Positions 8,869 to 17,057 of a DNA stretch of 64,000 bases are shown here, in pieces. How positions within the stretch are numbered: the stretch's first letter is position 1; the number at the start of each line of letters is the position of its first letter. The notes under the pieces were generated by a model that worked only from the letters and a program-made list of their open reading frames with translations, ran no database searches and was not told the origin of the DNA. The stretch is from Vibrio penaeicida (GTDB lineage: Bacteria; Pseudomonadota; Gammaproteobacteria; Enterobacterales; Vibrionaceae), in NCBI RefSeq assembly GCF_019977755.1, contig NZ_AP025145.1, positions 372,001 through 436,000 on the forward strand. The letters are read 5' to 3'. A program made the position numbers and the translations under genes.

Positions 8869-9942
8869 CTAGAATATGGACTTCTTCATCGCGTTAACTA
8901 TCGCATCACCTAGCTGCTGAGTAGTTGCATCCCCTCCCATGTCTCGAGTCAAATACCGTGCTTCCTTAATCACATCTTCCATAGCACTCAGTATGTTATC
9001 GTGAGCGGATTTCAACCCTAAATGATCTAGCATCATGGCACCAGCCCAAATAGCCCCCAAAGGATTAGCTATAAATTTTCCAGAAATATCGGGAGCTGAA
9101 CCGTGGACCGGTTCAAACATACTGGGAAAATCTTTCTCTGGATTAATATTTGCTGAAGGCGCAATTGCTACAGTTCCAGTACATGCAGGACCAAGATCCG
9201 ATAAAATATCACCAAACAAATTAGAGCCAACAATGACATCAAAATATTCAGGCTTTAGTACAAGATTGGCGGTAAAAATATCAATATGAAATTGGTCAAC
9301 CTGTACATGAGGAAAACGTGCTGCCATTTTTACTACTCGGTTATCCCAGTAAGGCATACTATGATAAATTCCATTGGATTTTGTCGCTGAACTAAGGTGC
9401 TTTTTAGGGCGACGATTGGCGAGTTGAAATGCGTATTTCAATATTCTATCTGTACCTTTTCGCGTAAAGACACTTTGTTGCATACAAAGCTCATGTTCCG
9501 TGCCTTCATATTGAAGCCCTCCAATTGCAGAATACTCACCTTCAACATTTTCACGAACAACATAAAAATCGATGTCACCCGCTTGTTTGTTTGCCAATGG
9601 AGATGGGATGCCTTCAAATATTCGTACTGGACGAATATTAGCATATTGGTTGAAAGCGCGACGAATAGGTAATAGTAAACCCCATAAGGAAACGTGGTCG
9701 GGCACTCCTGGGAAACCAACAGCACCAAGGTAAATAGCATCGAATTTTTTCAACTGATCCAATCCATCTTCTGGCATCATACGACCAGTTTGGTGATAAG
9801 TTTCACAGCTCCAATCAAAATATGTCCAATTAATCTTATATTCATTTAGTTTGCATGCCTGCTCAATTGCTTTAATACCTTCTGGAATTACTTCTTTGCC
9901 AATACCATCACCAGGAATAACGGCAATATCTAGTGTTTTCAT
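8869..9942 (-). CDS. dmlA: Tartrate/D-malate dehydrogenase-type beta-decarboxylating dehydrogenase
   Basis: A 357-residue cytoplasmic enzyme of the isocitrate/isopropylmalate dehydrogenase family. The start MKTLDIAVIPGDGIGKEV is typical, followed by the substrate-binding region around LLPIRRAFNQYANIRPVR, YVVRENVEGEYS, the catalytic ATKSNG Lys, the metal-binding GSNLFGDILSDLG Asp residues and the EPVHGSAPDI coenzyme motif. Length and the RENVEGEYS variant fit the TtuC/DmlA group, which oxidises and decarboxylates D-malate (or tartrate) to pyruvate (or related products) with NAD and a divalent metal. A divergent LysR-type gene sits 210 bp away, the same arrangement as dmlA-dmlR in E. coli. Symbol given by family and context; substrate not proven. 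Confidence 0.85.
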   Translation of the reverse strand: MKTLDIAVIPGDGIGKEVIPEGIKAIEQACKLNEYKINWTYFDWSCETYHQTGRMMPEDGLDQLKKFDAIYLGAVGFPGVPDHVSLWGLLLPIRRAFNQYANIRPVRIFEGIPSPLANKQAGDIDFYVVRENVEGEYSAIGGLQYEGTEHELCMQQSVFTRKGTDRILKYAFQLANRRPKKHLSSATKSNGIYHSMPYWDNRVVKMAARFPHVQVDQFHIDIFTANLVLKPEYFDVIVGSNLFGDILSDLGPACTGTVAIAPSANINPEKDFPSMFEPVHGSAPDISGKFIANPLGAIWAGAMMLDHLGLKSAHDNILSAMEDVIKEARYLTRDMGGDATTQQLGDAIVNAMKKSIF

Positions 9943-10039
9943 TATTTGTCCTTATATGTGTTGTGGAGGGTGAGGGACTGAGGGAACACTTTATCAAACT
10001 CGATAGAAATTAAGACTCTCGAGAAAGTGAAGTAATAAT

Positions 10040-10113
10040 TCACACTTTGGAAAATATGGTTACTCTGTTTTAGGAAGTGTGATGGCTTCAACTTCAATAA
10101 AACACAAAGTGTG
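10040..10113. promoter_or_regulatory. Repeated CAAAGTGTG elements in the dehydrogenase-LysR divergent region
   Basis: TCACACTT at 10040-10047 and AAGTGTGA at 10075-10082 form an 8-bp inverted repeat. A further copy, CAAAGTGTG at 10105-10113, matches the inverted CACACTTTG at 10041-10049. Three related copies in the intergenic region between a LysR regulator and its likely target suggest regulator binding sites; this is inference. Confidence 0.45.
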
Positions 10114-10152
10114 CTTTTCTTAATTGAGATAAGTATTTTAGAGCGACAAAAC

Positions 10153-11052
10153 TTGAATAATTTACCACCTTTAAATGACATAAGAGTATTTGTGATTGCA
10201 GCTAAGTTAGGTGGTTTTTCTGCAGCAGCGAGTCAGTTAAATGTGTCACCCGCATATGTTAGTAAGCGAATTGGGCTTTTAGAAAAGCAGCTCAAGGTAA
10301 AACTTTTCCTTCGCTCATCAAGGCAGGTGACGTTGACTCTCGAAGGAAAAGTCGCTCTAAAGTGGTCAATGCAGATATTAGATGCAGCTGAACGGATGTT
10401 TGTTGATATTAATTATGAGCATGAAGTACCGCGAGGAAGTTTACGTATTACGACCAGTACGGGGTTTGGCAGCCAGTGTATTGCTCCCATTATTTCTGAG
10501 TTAGTACGGAATTATCCAGAATTAAGTGTAGATCTTGAACTACTAGATAGACCAGTAGGTCTTCTAGAGGAAGGGTTTGATCTTGAGATAAAAATAGGAG
10601 GAGAGCTGCCACAAAACATGATCGCGAAAAAGTTAGCGGTAAACTCTCGTATCATATGTTCATCGAGTCGGTACATTTCAGAGCATGGTGAGCCGCGTAC
10701 TGTTGCAGAATTAAAAGATCACACATGTATTAGTATTCGAGAGCGAGATCAACATTATCAGTCATGGCAGCTCGATGGTAAAAATGGCAAAGCTTCTATT
10801 GACTTTTATCGTAAGCTAAGTACCAACAATGGCTTGGTAGCAAAGCAGTGGTGTATAGATGGTCATGGTGTAATGCTTCGATCAATTTGGAACGTCAAAG
10901 ACGAAATTACCAAAGGGAAATTGATTCGAATTTTACCCGACTTCGAGCAACAAGCAGATATTCATGCGATCTTCCCTGTTCGTCTAGAAACCTCCGCAAA
11001 GCTAAAAGTTTGTGTGAACTTGTTAAAATCTCGGCTTCCTATCTACTTGTAA
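10153..11052 (+). CDS. LysR-type regulator, probable activator of the divergent dehydrogenase gene
   Basis: About 299 residues if it begins at the TTG at 10153 (LNNLPPLNDIRVF). The open frame extends back to GTG at 10111, but that segment overlaps the repeated CAAAGTGTG element and does not look coding. Residues 5-65 are the winged helix-turn-helix (FSAAASQLNVSPAYVSKRIGLLE), and the rest is a periplasmic-binding-like effector domain beginning near PRGSLRITTSTGFG. It belongs to the DmlR/YeaT-like branch by context and likely senses the dehydrogenase substrate. The exact start remains uncertain; no strong ribosome site is visible. Confidence 0.83.
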   Translation: MNNLPPLNDIRVFVIAAKLGGFSAAASQLNVSPAYVSKRIGLLEKQLKVKLFLRSSRQVTLTLEGKVALKWSMQILDAAERMFVDINYEHEVPRGSLRITTSTGFGSQCIAPIISELVRNYPELSVDLELLDRPVGLLEEGFDLEIKIGGELPQNMIAKKLAVNSRIICSSSRYISEHGEPRTVAELKDHTCISIRERDQHYQSWQLDGKNGKASIDFYRKLSTNNGLVAKQWCIDGHGVMLRSIWNVKDEITKGKLIRILPDFEQQADIHAIFPVRLETSAKLKVCVNLLKSRLPIYL

Positions 11053-11251
11053 TGCTTAAGTTATATACCCAAGTAACCTCGCCCTTAGGAGCCCAACTTC
11101 TGTCCCACTCAACAGTAATAAGGAATCCGTGTGGTCGTTTAGCAACTGTTTCATTTATTTTTCTCACATCAGACTATCTGTACTGGATTGGTTGTTCTAA
11201 ACACTAGATTGGCATTTAAGTGGTTATCTGACGTGAAAAAGGAACCAAGGC

Positions 11252-12199
11252 ATGAAAAAAATCCTTCTACTTTCGTTCTCGGGGTTCGTGCTAATTGCCA
11301 TCATTGCCTACGCTGTAACGCCGATTCCGACACTCTTTCGATATATAGCGAATGCAGAACGAAGCATGGCAGGTTTAGAGCTTAAGCAAATCCAAGTTGG
11401 TGAACTCGATATCGAATACCTTCGTGGGGGAAGCGGCCCTCCACTTGTGCTGCTTCATGGCTTTGGTGCAGATAAGGACAATTGGGTACGAATATCCGGC
11501 GATCTTGTGAGTGACTTTGATGTTATTGCGATTGATTTACCAGGCTTTGGGAACAGCACGCAGAACATTGCGTTGGATTATGATGTGCTCTCACAAGTTA
11601 AAAGGGTAAAGCGAATAACTGAGGCTTTGAATCTCACAGAGTTTAATCTAGCTGGCAGCTCAATGGGTGGATACATAGCAGGGAACTTTGCGGCTCAATA
11701 CCCCAATACAGTGGAACACTTATGGCTTGTTAGCCCCTTTGGCGTAGAAGGCTCGGAGGTTAGCGAGATGTTTGCTGCAACCAAGAAAGGGCTTAACCCA
11801 ATGGTCTTACCCAGAACAGAAGCCGAGTTTATGGATCTGCTCGATTTTCTGTTTGTTGAACCGCCATTTATCCCTTCTCCCATCGTGCGTCATTTAGCAG
11901 GCAAAGCGAAAGAAAGCGTCGAGATAAACACCAAAATCTTCGAGCAAATACATCGAATGAAAAATGGTGAGCCTCACCCTGACTTGCCTTTGGATAGTGT
12001 TTTAGAAAATTACAGTGGTTCGGTACTGATCACATGGGGCGAGAAAGACAGAGTGCTGCATGTTTCGGGTGCGTCGGTTTTAAAGCAAGTTATCCCGCAT
12101 GCTCAACTGGATATCGCCCCTAACGTCGGCCATTTGCCTATGGTAGAAACCCCTTCAGAAACCGCACAATCGTTTCTATCATTTGCAGAAAAGCACTAA
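11252..12199 (+). CDS. Membrane-anchored or exported alpha/beta hydrolase
   Basis: A 315-residue protein with an N-terminal hydrophobic helix (residues 4-21) that is either a signal peptide or an anchor. The alpha/beta fold is clear: oxyanion region LLHGFGADKDNW, nucleophile elbow GSSMGG, catalytic acid in TWGEKDRVLH, and His in NVGHLPMVE. It is a predicted esterase or lipase of unknown substrate. It stands alone between the LysR gene and the convergent mer operon; 11053-11251 contains nothing recognisable. Confidence 0.85.
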   Translation: MKKILLLSFSGFVLIAIIAYAVTPIPTLFRYIANAERSMAGLELKQIQVGELDIEYLRGGSGPPLVLLHGFGADKDNWVRISGDLVSDFDVIAIDLPGFGNSTQNIALDYDVLSQVKRVKRITEALNLTEFNLAGSSMGGYIAGNFAAQYPNTVEHLWLVSPFGVEGSEVSEMFAATKKGLNPMVLPRTEAEFMDLLDFLFVEPPFIPSPIVRHLAGKAKESVEINTKIFEQIHRMKNGEPHPDLPLDSVLENYSGSVLITWGEKDRVLHVSGASVLKQVIPHAQLDIAPNVGHLPMVETPSETAQSFLSFAEKH

Positions 12200-12256
12200 G
12201 TTTGAGTGTTTCACTGTGTAGCCAAATCACGGGAGGTCTGTTATTGGTCTCCGAGG

Positions 12257-12475
12257 CTACCCCTTACAGCATGCCTTCGGGTTTTGTTGTATTGGGGGGC
12301 AAGGAACGGTGCCATACGAGCAATAAACGCAACAATCCCCAGGTTTCGGCTTTAATAACTGATGGCAGTGCTCACATTCGTAAAACCACTGACAGGCATT
12401 TGTGGGCATCACGTCAATTTTTTTATTCTCACAGTGCGGGCAGGTCAGTTCGGACTCTAGGACAATATCAGTCAT
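12257..12475 (-). CDS. GDCCVxC-domain small Cys-rich protein of the mer operon
   Basis: A 72-residue cytoplasmic protein with 13 Cys: CPHC near residue 12, CEHC near 34, the signature GDCCVYCSYGTVPCPP and a C-terminal ACC. The first two pairs look like a zinc ribbon. The GDCCVxC family is repeatedly found next to mercury-resistance genes, and some relatives are selenoproteins; here the motif positions are ordinary Cys codons. The start overlaps the merP stop by 8 bases, indicating co-translation. Binding or delivery of thiophilic metal is a reasonable guess, not shown. Confidence 0.8.
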   Translation of the reverse strand: MTDIVLESELTCPHCENKKIDVMPTNACQWFYECEHCHQLLKPKPGDCCVYCSYGTVPCPPIQQNPKACCKG

Positions 12476-12758
12476 GATTCGTCACCTGCTTAGCGGTGGA
12501 AGGGTAGCCGGCGTCAGTGGTGGATTTCTCCAAACTTACGATGTCCGTTAATTCATCGTCAAAAGTGACATGTGCAAGCTTGTCTTCAAGATACGTTTCA
12601 ACGTTCGTTACGCCTTCCACTCGGTTTAGTGCAGCCTTTATCGTGATTGGGCATACAGGGCAAGACATACTAGGAATATCCAACTCGACAATTTGCTCTT
12701 TTGCCATAGCAGAACTCACCGCTACGACACTGAGTAGCATTACGATCAATCTAGTCAT
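12468..12758 (-). CDS. merP: Periplasmic mercury-binding protein MerP
   Basis: A 96-residue protein with a Sec signal peptide ending near AMA, then a heavy-metal-associated (HMA) domain whose metal loop is MSCPVCPIT (CxxC; most MerP have CAAC). MerP binds Hg(II) in the periplasm and passes it to MerT. It follows merT after 12 bp and overlaps the GDCCVxC gene. Confidence 0.88.
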   Translation of the reverse strand: MTRLIVMLLSVVAVSSAMAKEQIVELDIPSMSCPVCPITIKAALNRVEGVTNVETYLEDKLAHVTFDDELTDIVSLEKSTTDAGYPSTAKQVTNHD

Positions 12759-12770
12759 TTTTCAGCTCCT

Positions 12771-13115
12771 TTAAACGAAGAACACTATCCAGTATGGACT
12801 TGCTATCAAGATTAACGCGACGACTGAAGCCATCCATAGAACCACTTTTTGACGCTTGCGAACCTTTGGAATCGAGCATGCAGCATCTTCCTGCCATTGG
12901 TCGATAGGGCGGTAGATGCGTCTAATGGCTAAAATGAAGAATGTAAGTACGGCAATGATGAAGATAGGTCGATAGGGTTCCAGCATAGTTAAACTACTGA
13001 TCCATGAACCACTCACTCCTAGCAACAGTAATATCAAAGGACCGACACAGCATAAGCTGGCACCAACAGCGGCAATCATTCCACTTATTAATGGGATAGA
13101 TGGCGTTTTATCCAC
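12771..13115 (-). CDS. merT: Mercuric transport protein MerT
   Basis: About 114 residues with three transmembrane helices. The first carries the vicinal Cys pair in ASLCCVGP; a further Cys (CSIP) lies in the cytoplasmic loop. MerT takes Hg(II) from MerP and moves it inward. I place the start at GTG 13115, six bases after AGGAG; this gives the usual family length (about 116). An open frame reaching TTG 13157 would start inside the promoter -10 region and is unlikely. Confidence 0.88.
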   Translation of the reverse strand: MDKTPSIPLISGMIAAVGASLCCVGPLILLLLGVSGSWISSLTMLEPYRPIFIIAVLTFFILAIRRIYRPIDQWQEDAACSIPKVRKRQKVVLWMASVVALILIASPYWIVFFV

Positions 13116-13148
13116 AATAGACTCCTGTTGCGACTTTTGATTTATTAA

Positions 13149-13179
13149 ATGTAGCAACCGTATCTAGGTACGGAGTCAA
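13149..13179 (-). promoter_or_regulatory. MerR-type promoter/operator between merR and merT
   Basis: Read on the minus strand: -35 TTGACT, a 19-bp spacer and -10 CTACAT (or 20 bp to TACATT). The spacer holds the dyad CCGTACCTAGATACGG, palindromic except for one position. Long 19-20 bp spacers with a dyad between the hexamers are the hallmark of MerR-activated promoters, and CCGTAC...TACGG resembles the classical mer operator. It lies entirely in the merR-merT gap. Confidence 0.85.
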
Positions 13180-13183
13180 GCGG

Positions 13184-13564
13184 TTATTTTTTGAAAGATT
13201 CGACAATGGGGCAGGAGGTGCTTGGGGAATTTGAGCATTGATCAATAAGATGGTTCAAGTTGGACTCTAAGCGCTGAAGATCAACAATCTTTTTCCTAAT
13301 GAGTACTGCTTTTTGTTTGGCTAGAGCTTGAACCTCTTGACAGTCTTTGTCTTCGAGTTTTAATAGGTTCGAGATCTCGTCTAGAGTAAAACCAAGTTCT
13401 TGTGCTCGTTTAATAAAACGCAATCGGTGTAAGGTTTCAGATGGATATTGACGAAACCCTTCGGTAGGTTTTGGGGGCTGGGTGATTAGCCCTTTCTTTT
13501 CATAAAAGCGGATGGTTTCAACATTCACACCAGCGGCATTCGCCACTTTCCCAATGGTCAACAT
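13184..13564 (-). CDS. merR: Hg(II)-responsive regulator MerR
   Basis: A 126-residue protein with an N-terminal MerR helix-turn-helix (IGKVANAAGVNVETIRFYEKKGLI), a dimerisation helix and the three Cys positions that bind Hg(II) (DKDC, IDQC and TSC near residues 75, 110 and 119). The three-Cys layout separates it from CueR or ZntR. It is co-directional with merT, with the operator between the two genes, unlike the divergent merR of Tn21/Tn501. It should repress and, with Hg(II), activate the merT promoter. Confidence 0.88.
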   Translation of the reverse strand: MLTIGKVANAAGVNVETIRFYEKKGLITQPPKPTEGFRQYPSETLHRLRFIKRAQELGFTLDEISNLLKLEDKDCQEVQALAKQKAVLIRKKIVDLQRLESNLNHLIDQCSNSPSTSCPIVESFKK

Positions 13565-13642
13565 TGTGAGTACCTCTTTGCATGTCGATATGGCATAACA
13601 AAGCCAGTTAATAAACCGAGCTTCGCTATAAACCGAGCCCTT

Positions 13643-14194
13643 CTATGAACATAGCGCTTTTAACACGTTTTTGCTTTTCGCGCACACTTCGGTGCCTTGG
13701 TGAGTCATGTACGCCGTGGTTATAGCCCCTTCCTTCATAATGCAGATTGCATCAAGGAGGTGGGAATTTTCATCGCTGAGTTTGCTTTCTATGAGTTGTT
13801 TTACTTCCCTTTTGTGGAAGGTGCAATATTGCAGAATATCGCTCTCAATGTTACTGAATTCCGCAGAGGTATTGATAAAAAAGCAGCCTCTAAACTTGCC
13901 TAAGTCTTTTGTATTTCCGTTAAACCATTGCGCTAAACCATCAAATAAATCATCAATCAACTCTTGGTCGGACTCAGCCTTTTGTAATACCACCTCTAAC
14001 CACTGCATAAAGCGTGAATGTCTTTGCTCTAATGCAGCAAGAATCAATGCGTCTTTGCTTTCAAAATGGCTGTAAAGCGTTCTTTTGGCGACACCAGACA
14101 CTTTTAATACTTCGTTGATACCAATCTCATGAATGCCTTGATGGTAGAAAAGATCGAGTGCGGTATCGATCAGCAGTTGACGTTTTTTACTCAT
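13643..14194 (-). CDS. TetR-family repressor
   Basis: A 183-residue protein starting at MSKKRQLLIDTALDLF. The open frame runs 78 codons further back but would cross the divergent operator, so ATG 14194 is chosen. Residues 5-50 form the TetR helix-turn-helix (GIHEIGINEVLKVSGVAKRTLYSHFESKDAL); the C-terminal part is a ligand domain with Cys residues, similar in layout to the AcuR/NemR-like group. It is divergent from the HPP-family gene, with a large inverted repeat between them, and probably represses that gene and itself. Confidence 0.85.
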   Translation of the reverse strand: MSKKRQLLIDTALDLFYHQGIHEIGINEVLKVSGVAKRTLYSHFESKDALILAALEQRHSRFMQWLEVVLQKAESDQELIDDLFDGLAQWFNGNTKDLGKFRGCFFINTSAEFSNIESDILQYCTFHKREVKQLIESKLSDENSHLLDAICIMKEGAITTAYMTHQGTEVCAKSKNVLKALCS

Positions 14195-14238
14195 AACTCG
14201 CCTACGTGGTTTCAAAGAGAAGACAAAAAGAGTTTGAC

Positions 14239-14290
14239 AAAAGTAGACAGACTTGTCTATTTTATTTTGTAGACAAGTCTGTCTACTTTT
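14239..14290. promoter_or_regulatory. Double TetR-type operator (21-bp perfect inverted repeat)
   Basis: Arms at 14239-14259 and 14270-14290 are perfectly inverted around a 10-base AT spacer. Each arm contains its own partial palindrome TAGACAGACTTGTCTA, so the region offers two operator sites. It lies between the tetR-like start (14194) and the HPP gene start (14305). Confidence 0.8.
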
Positions 14291-14304
14291 TTGAGTGAGA
14301 TGAT

Positions 14305-14760
14305 ATGAACAATTCTTTAATTTCTTGTATAGCAGGGGTGGGGGCAGCATTCGCAATTGGTGTTTTAACGCACATGGAAGCATCAATAACCGAAGTTGCG
14401 TTGGTAATGGCGCCTTTCGGGGCGACAACGGTCCTCGTTTTTGGCTTACCCAATAGCCCGCTAGCCCAACCTAAAAATGTTGTGCTGGGGCATTTGATTA
14501 CCGCTTTAATCGGGGTGATTTTTACGCAATGGATTGGGGTAACGCCATTAACGTTGGCGATAGCGACGGGGCTAGGTGTTTCAATGATGTTACTAACGAA
14601 AACGACTCATCCACCTGCTGGGGCGAACCCAATACTTATTATGTTATCTGGGCAAAGCTGGTGGTTTTTGATCTTCCCTGTGCTGAGTGGGGCGTTGATC
14701 ATTGTCGCTGTAGGTAAGCTGTTTCAATTACTGCAAGGTCGCTTACTCAACAGACCCTAG
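14305..14760 (+). CDS. HPP-family integral membrane protein
   Basis: A 151-residue protein with four hydrophobic segments and the family signature THPPAGANP near residue 103, preceded by APFGATTVLVFG. HPP proteins are small membrane proteins; some plant and cyanobacterial members move nitrite, but the role in proteobacteria is unclear. The TetR operator ends 14 bp before the start. The last four bases overlap the convergent MFS gene. Confidence 0.85.
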   Translation: MNNSLISCIAGVGAAFAIGVLTHMEASITEVALVMAPFGATTVLVFGLPNSPLAQPKNVVLGHLITALIGVIFTQWIGVTPLTLAIATGLGVSMMLLTKTTHPPAGANPILIMLSGQSWWFLIFPVLSGALIIVAVGKLFQLLQGRLLNRP

Positions 14761-15962
14761 TGCTTGCCATAATATCGGTGAAGCTGGCTAATAGCAGCGA
14801 CCCCCAACACAATGAGTAAACTAATCCATAACGTTGTTTGGGGAGAGCGCTCTGCCAACACTCCAGCGAGATAGCTACCAATCGAGACAGCCCCAATTTT
14901 CATTGCGGCAATCCACATAAAGACCTGAGAAGCACTTTGTGGAGGGGCATATTCCGTTCTTGCTGCCAAAGTTGCAGCAAAGAAAAAGGCATTGGCAATG
15001 CCACAAATCAGAAAAGCCCCAAGCCCTAATGAATAGAACGAGGCAGTCGCGATAAACAAGATCCCTACAGCAACACCGAGGGCAGAGGTTGTCATACTAG
15101 GATCGGCTTCCTTCTGATTTGGCCATCGGATTAAAAACAGGGAACCCAGCAAATTCCCGATCCCATAACCACTCACGAGAGTCGCGGCACTGGCTGGATC
15201 TTGCTGCCAGCCAGACACCAAAAAGATGGCGCAAATGGGTAACGCCGCCAAAGAAAAAGAAGTGGTCATGGTTAGGTAGAGGGTTCGGCTCAACGCACCG
15301 TTTTGAAGGATCTGTTTGGCGACAACGGTAACGGTAGGCACTGTTTGCCTGTCGTTGGTTTGTTTTTCATGTTTAGGAAGCCTCATCACCAAAAAGGCAG
15401 TGATCAACGGCAGTATTGCAATGGTCGCCACGGCTACCTGAGCATTGAAGTTTTTGGTAAGTAGAGCCACCAGCATGGGACCAGTGGTTGTGCCTATGGC
15501 ATAACAAGCGACATCCCACCCTTGTGCTTTTCTTCTTAACTGCTGGTTGGCTTTAAACAGGTAGTTGAGTTGTCCGCTAATACCGCCCATCAAAAAGGGA
15601 GCGGAACCACCGCACACAACTAAAATCGCAGTCAATATGGGGTACGGAAGCGCAGGAAAAAGGAGAGCTGCTAACAGTAAAAATGCACTGTAACAGCAAG
15701 CGGCGAGAGCGACTAACTTGCGTGAATCGGCCACTGTATCCAAGAAGCGCCCCCAAATAGGACCCAGTAAATGCGGAGCCGTAAGGCACGCGGCAAGTAT
15801 GCCTATTTGTTGACCGTTAATCCCATTTTCAGCAGCCAAAACCAAAATACCGACAGTCGAGGCACCTGTCGCTGTTCGCGCAAAACTGGCAAGAATGGCG
15901 AAAAGAGTAAGGAGAGCAGAAGTGTTATTAAGCTCAGGGTGTTTTTTGCTTATACCGTCCAT
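14757..15962 (-). CDS. Major facilitator superfamily transporter
   Basis: A 401-residue protein with about 12 transmembrane helices and an MFS-type loop after helix 2 (GPIWGRFLDTVADSRK). It is downstream of the DapA-family gene on the same strand (38-bp gap), so the two are likely an operon controlled by the divergent MocR-type regulator. Substrate unknown; context suggests a small amino-acid or keto-acid related compound. Confidence 0.82.
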   Translation of the reverse strand: MDGISKKHPELNNTSALLTLFAILASFARTATGASTVGILVLAAENGINGQQIGILAACLTAPHLLGPIWGRFLDTVADSRKLVALAACCYSAFLLLAALLFPALPYPILTAILVVCGGSAPFLMGGISGQLNYLFKANQQLRRKAQGWDVACYAIGTTTGPMLVALLTKNFNAQVAVATIAILPLITAFLVMRLPKHEKQTNDRQTVPTVTVVAKQILQNGALSRTLYLTMTTSFSLAALPICAIFLVSGWQQDPASAATLVSGYGIGNLLGSLFLIRWPNQKEADPSMTTSALGVAVGILFIATASFYSLGLGAFLICGIANAFFFAATLAARTEYAPPQSASQVFMWIAAMKIGAVSIGSYLAGVLAERSPQTTLWISLLIVLGVAAISQLHRYYGKH

Positions 15963-16000
15963 ACTTTTGCTCCTAATCTTCTTTTTTCTTTTCTTGAGTT

Positions 16001-16891
16001 TTATATCAGTTCTAACTCTGAAATAAGTTTGTGAAGGATTGCTTGCGACTCGGTGTTAAGCCCAGTGAGTGGTGAGGGCAAACACGGGGCTTCGGCATAC
16101 CCTAATATTTCTGCGGCAGATGCCATTACTCGCATTCCGCCCAGATTTTCAGAGAATAGAACCCACAAAGGATCAAATTTCTGTGAAAGCTCTGTGGCTT
16201 GTTTGGAATTACACTGTTGAGCTCGATAGAAGATATGCTGGGCGGTACGAGGGAAAAGCCCCGCCAGCACGGAATACCAGATATCACAGCCCGATTGGAT
16301 ACCTGAAGGGGCAAAAACATCACCGCTCACACCAATAGTTACATCGGAAGGCAGAATAGCTTTGAGCTGCTGGATTCGTTGTTCTCCATTTTTTTCAAAT
16401 GGCATACCCGGGAACTTGATCGATTTGATCATTTCCAACTTTGCGATTTCAGTGTGAAGTTCGTCAGTGAAAGTGAAGTGGGTTGCGGGTGGATTATCGT
16501 AAACGCAAATCGGTACAGACACTTGTTCTGCAACCTGTCGGTACAGTTCATACACTTCTTCTTGGGTTAATCGCTGATAAGAAAGGGGAGCAAGTAGAAG
16601 CCCTTTCACACCCAACTTTTCGGCTTGCTCGGCATTGGCGAGTACATCCCTTAGCCTCAATGAGCCAATGCCTGCAAGTACGGGTATATGACCAGCGTGT
16701 TCTACAGCTATTTGGATTGCCTGTTCTTTCTCCTTAGTATTCAAATAAGGGTATAAACCAGTCGAACCGAGCGCACAGATAGAATCAATTTGAGTGTCGG
16801 CCAAGCGATTAATAAGGTTAGCGTAGGCTGAGTGATCTATTTGGTCGTCAGTAAAAGGAGTGATAGGGAAGCCACTTAATCCAGTAAACAT
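16001..16891 (-). CDS. DapA-family lyase (dihydrodipicolinate synthase/N-acetylneuraminate lyase superfamily)
   Basis: About 296 residues from ATG 16891, preceded by AAAGGA; the frame stays open 28 codons further but similarity starts at MFTGLSGFPITPF. It is a TIM barrel with the Schiff-base Lys in MIKSIKFPG and the catalytic Tyr in VCVYDNPPA-like context (VPICVYDNPP). The GTTGE motif of true DapA is altered (ALGSTGLYPYL), so a catabolic aldolase or lyase is more likely than lysine biosynthesis. Pyruvate is the usual co-substrate in the family. Confidence 0.83.
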   Translation of the reverse strand: MFTGLSGFPITPFTDDQIDHSAYANLINRLADTQIDSICALGSTGLYPYLNTKEKEQAIQIAVEHAGHIPVLAGIGSLRLRDVLANAEQAEKLGVKGLLLAPLSYQRLTQEEVYELYRQVAEQVSVPICVYDNPPATHFTFTDELHTEIAKLEMIKSIKFPGMPFEKNGEQRIQQLKAILPSDVTIGVSGDVFAPSGIQSGCDIWYSVLAGLFPRTAQHIFYRAQQCNSKQATELSQKFDPLWVLFSENLGGMRVMASAAEILGYAEAPCLPSPLTGLNTESQAILHKLISELELI

Positions 16892-16996
16892 ATCGCGTAT
16901 TCCTTTAAGCGTTAGTGGTAGAGAGGAATTTAAATGTTTGAACTCATGCATAAAGGGATACACAGCATCCTGCAAAGGAAAGATCAGAGTGGTATC

Positions 16997-17050
16997 ATTG
17001 TCCTAGTGCGAAACATTTATTGTCATAGTTCAATAAATATATTGTCATAG
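16997..17050. promoter_or_regulatory. Three direct repeats ATTGTC(A/C)TAG, 22 bp apart
   Basis: Copies at 16997-17006 (ATTGTCCTAG), 17019-17028 and 17041-17050 (both ATTGTCATAG). Starts are exactly 22 bp apart, about two helical turns. The last copy ends 7 bp before the MocR-type gene start. MocR regulators such as PdxR and GabR are known to bind direct repeats, so these are probable autoregulatory and divergent-operon sites. Confidence 0.75.
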
Positions 17051-17057
17051 GACAAAG

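Noticed and set aside
13116..13157. N-terminal extension of MerT to TTG 13157
   Set aside because: It would begin within the MerR promoter -10; GTG 13115 has an AGGAG site and gives the normal family length.
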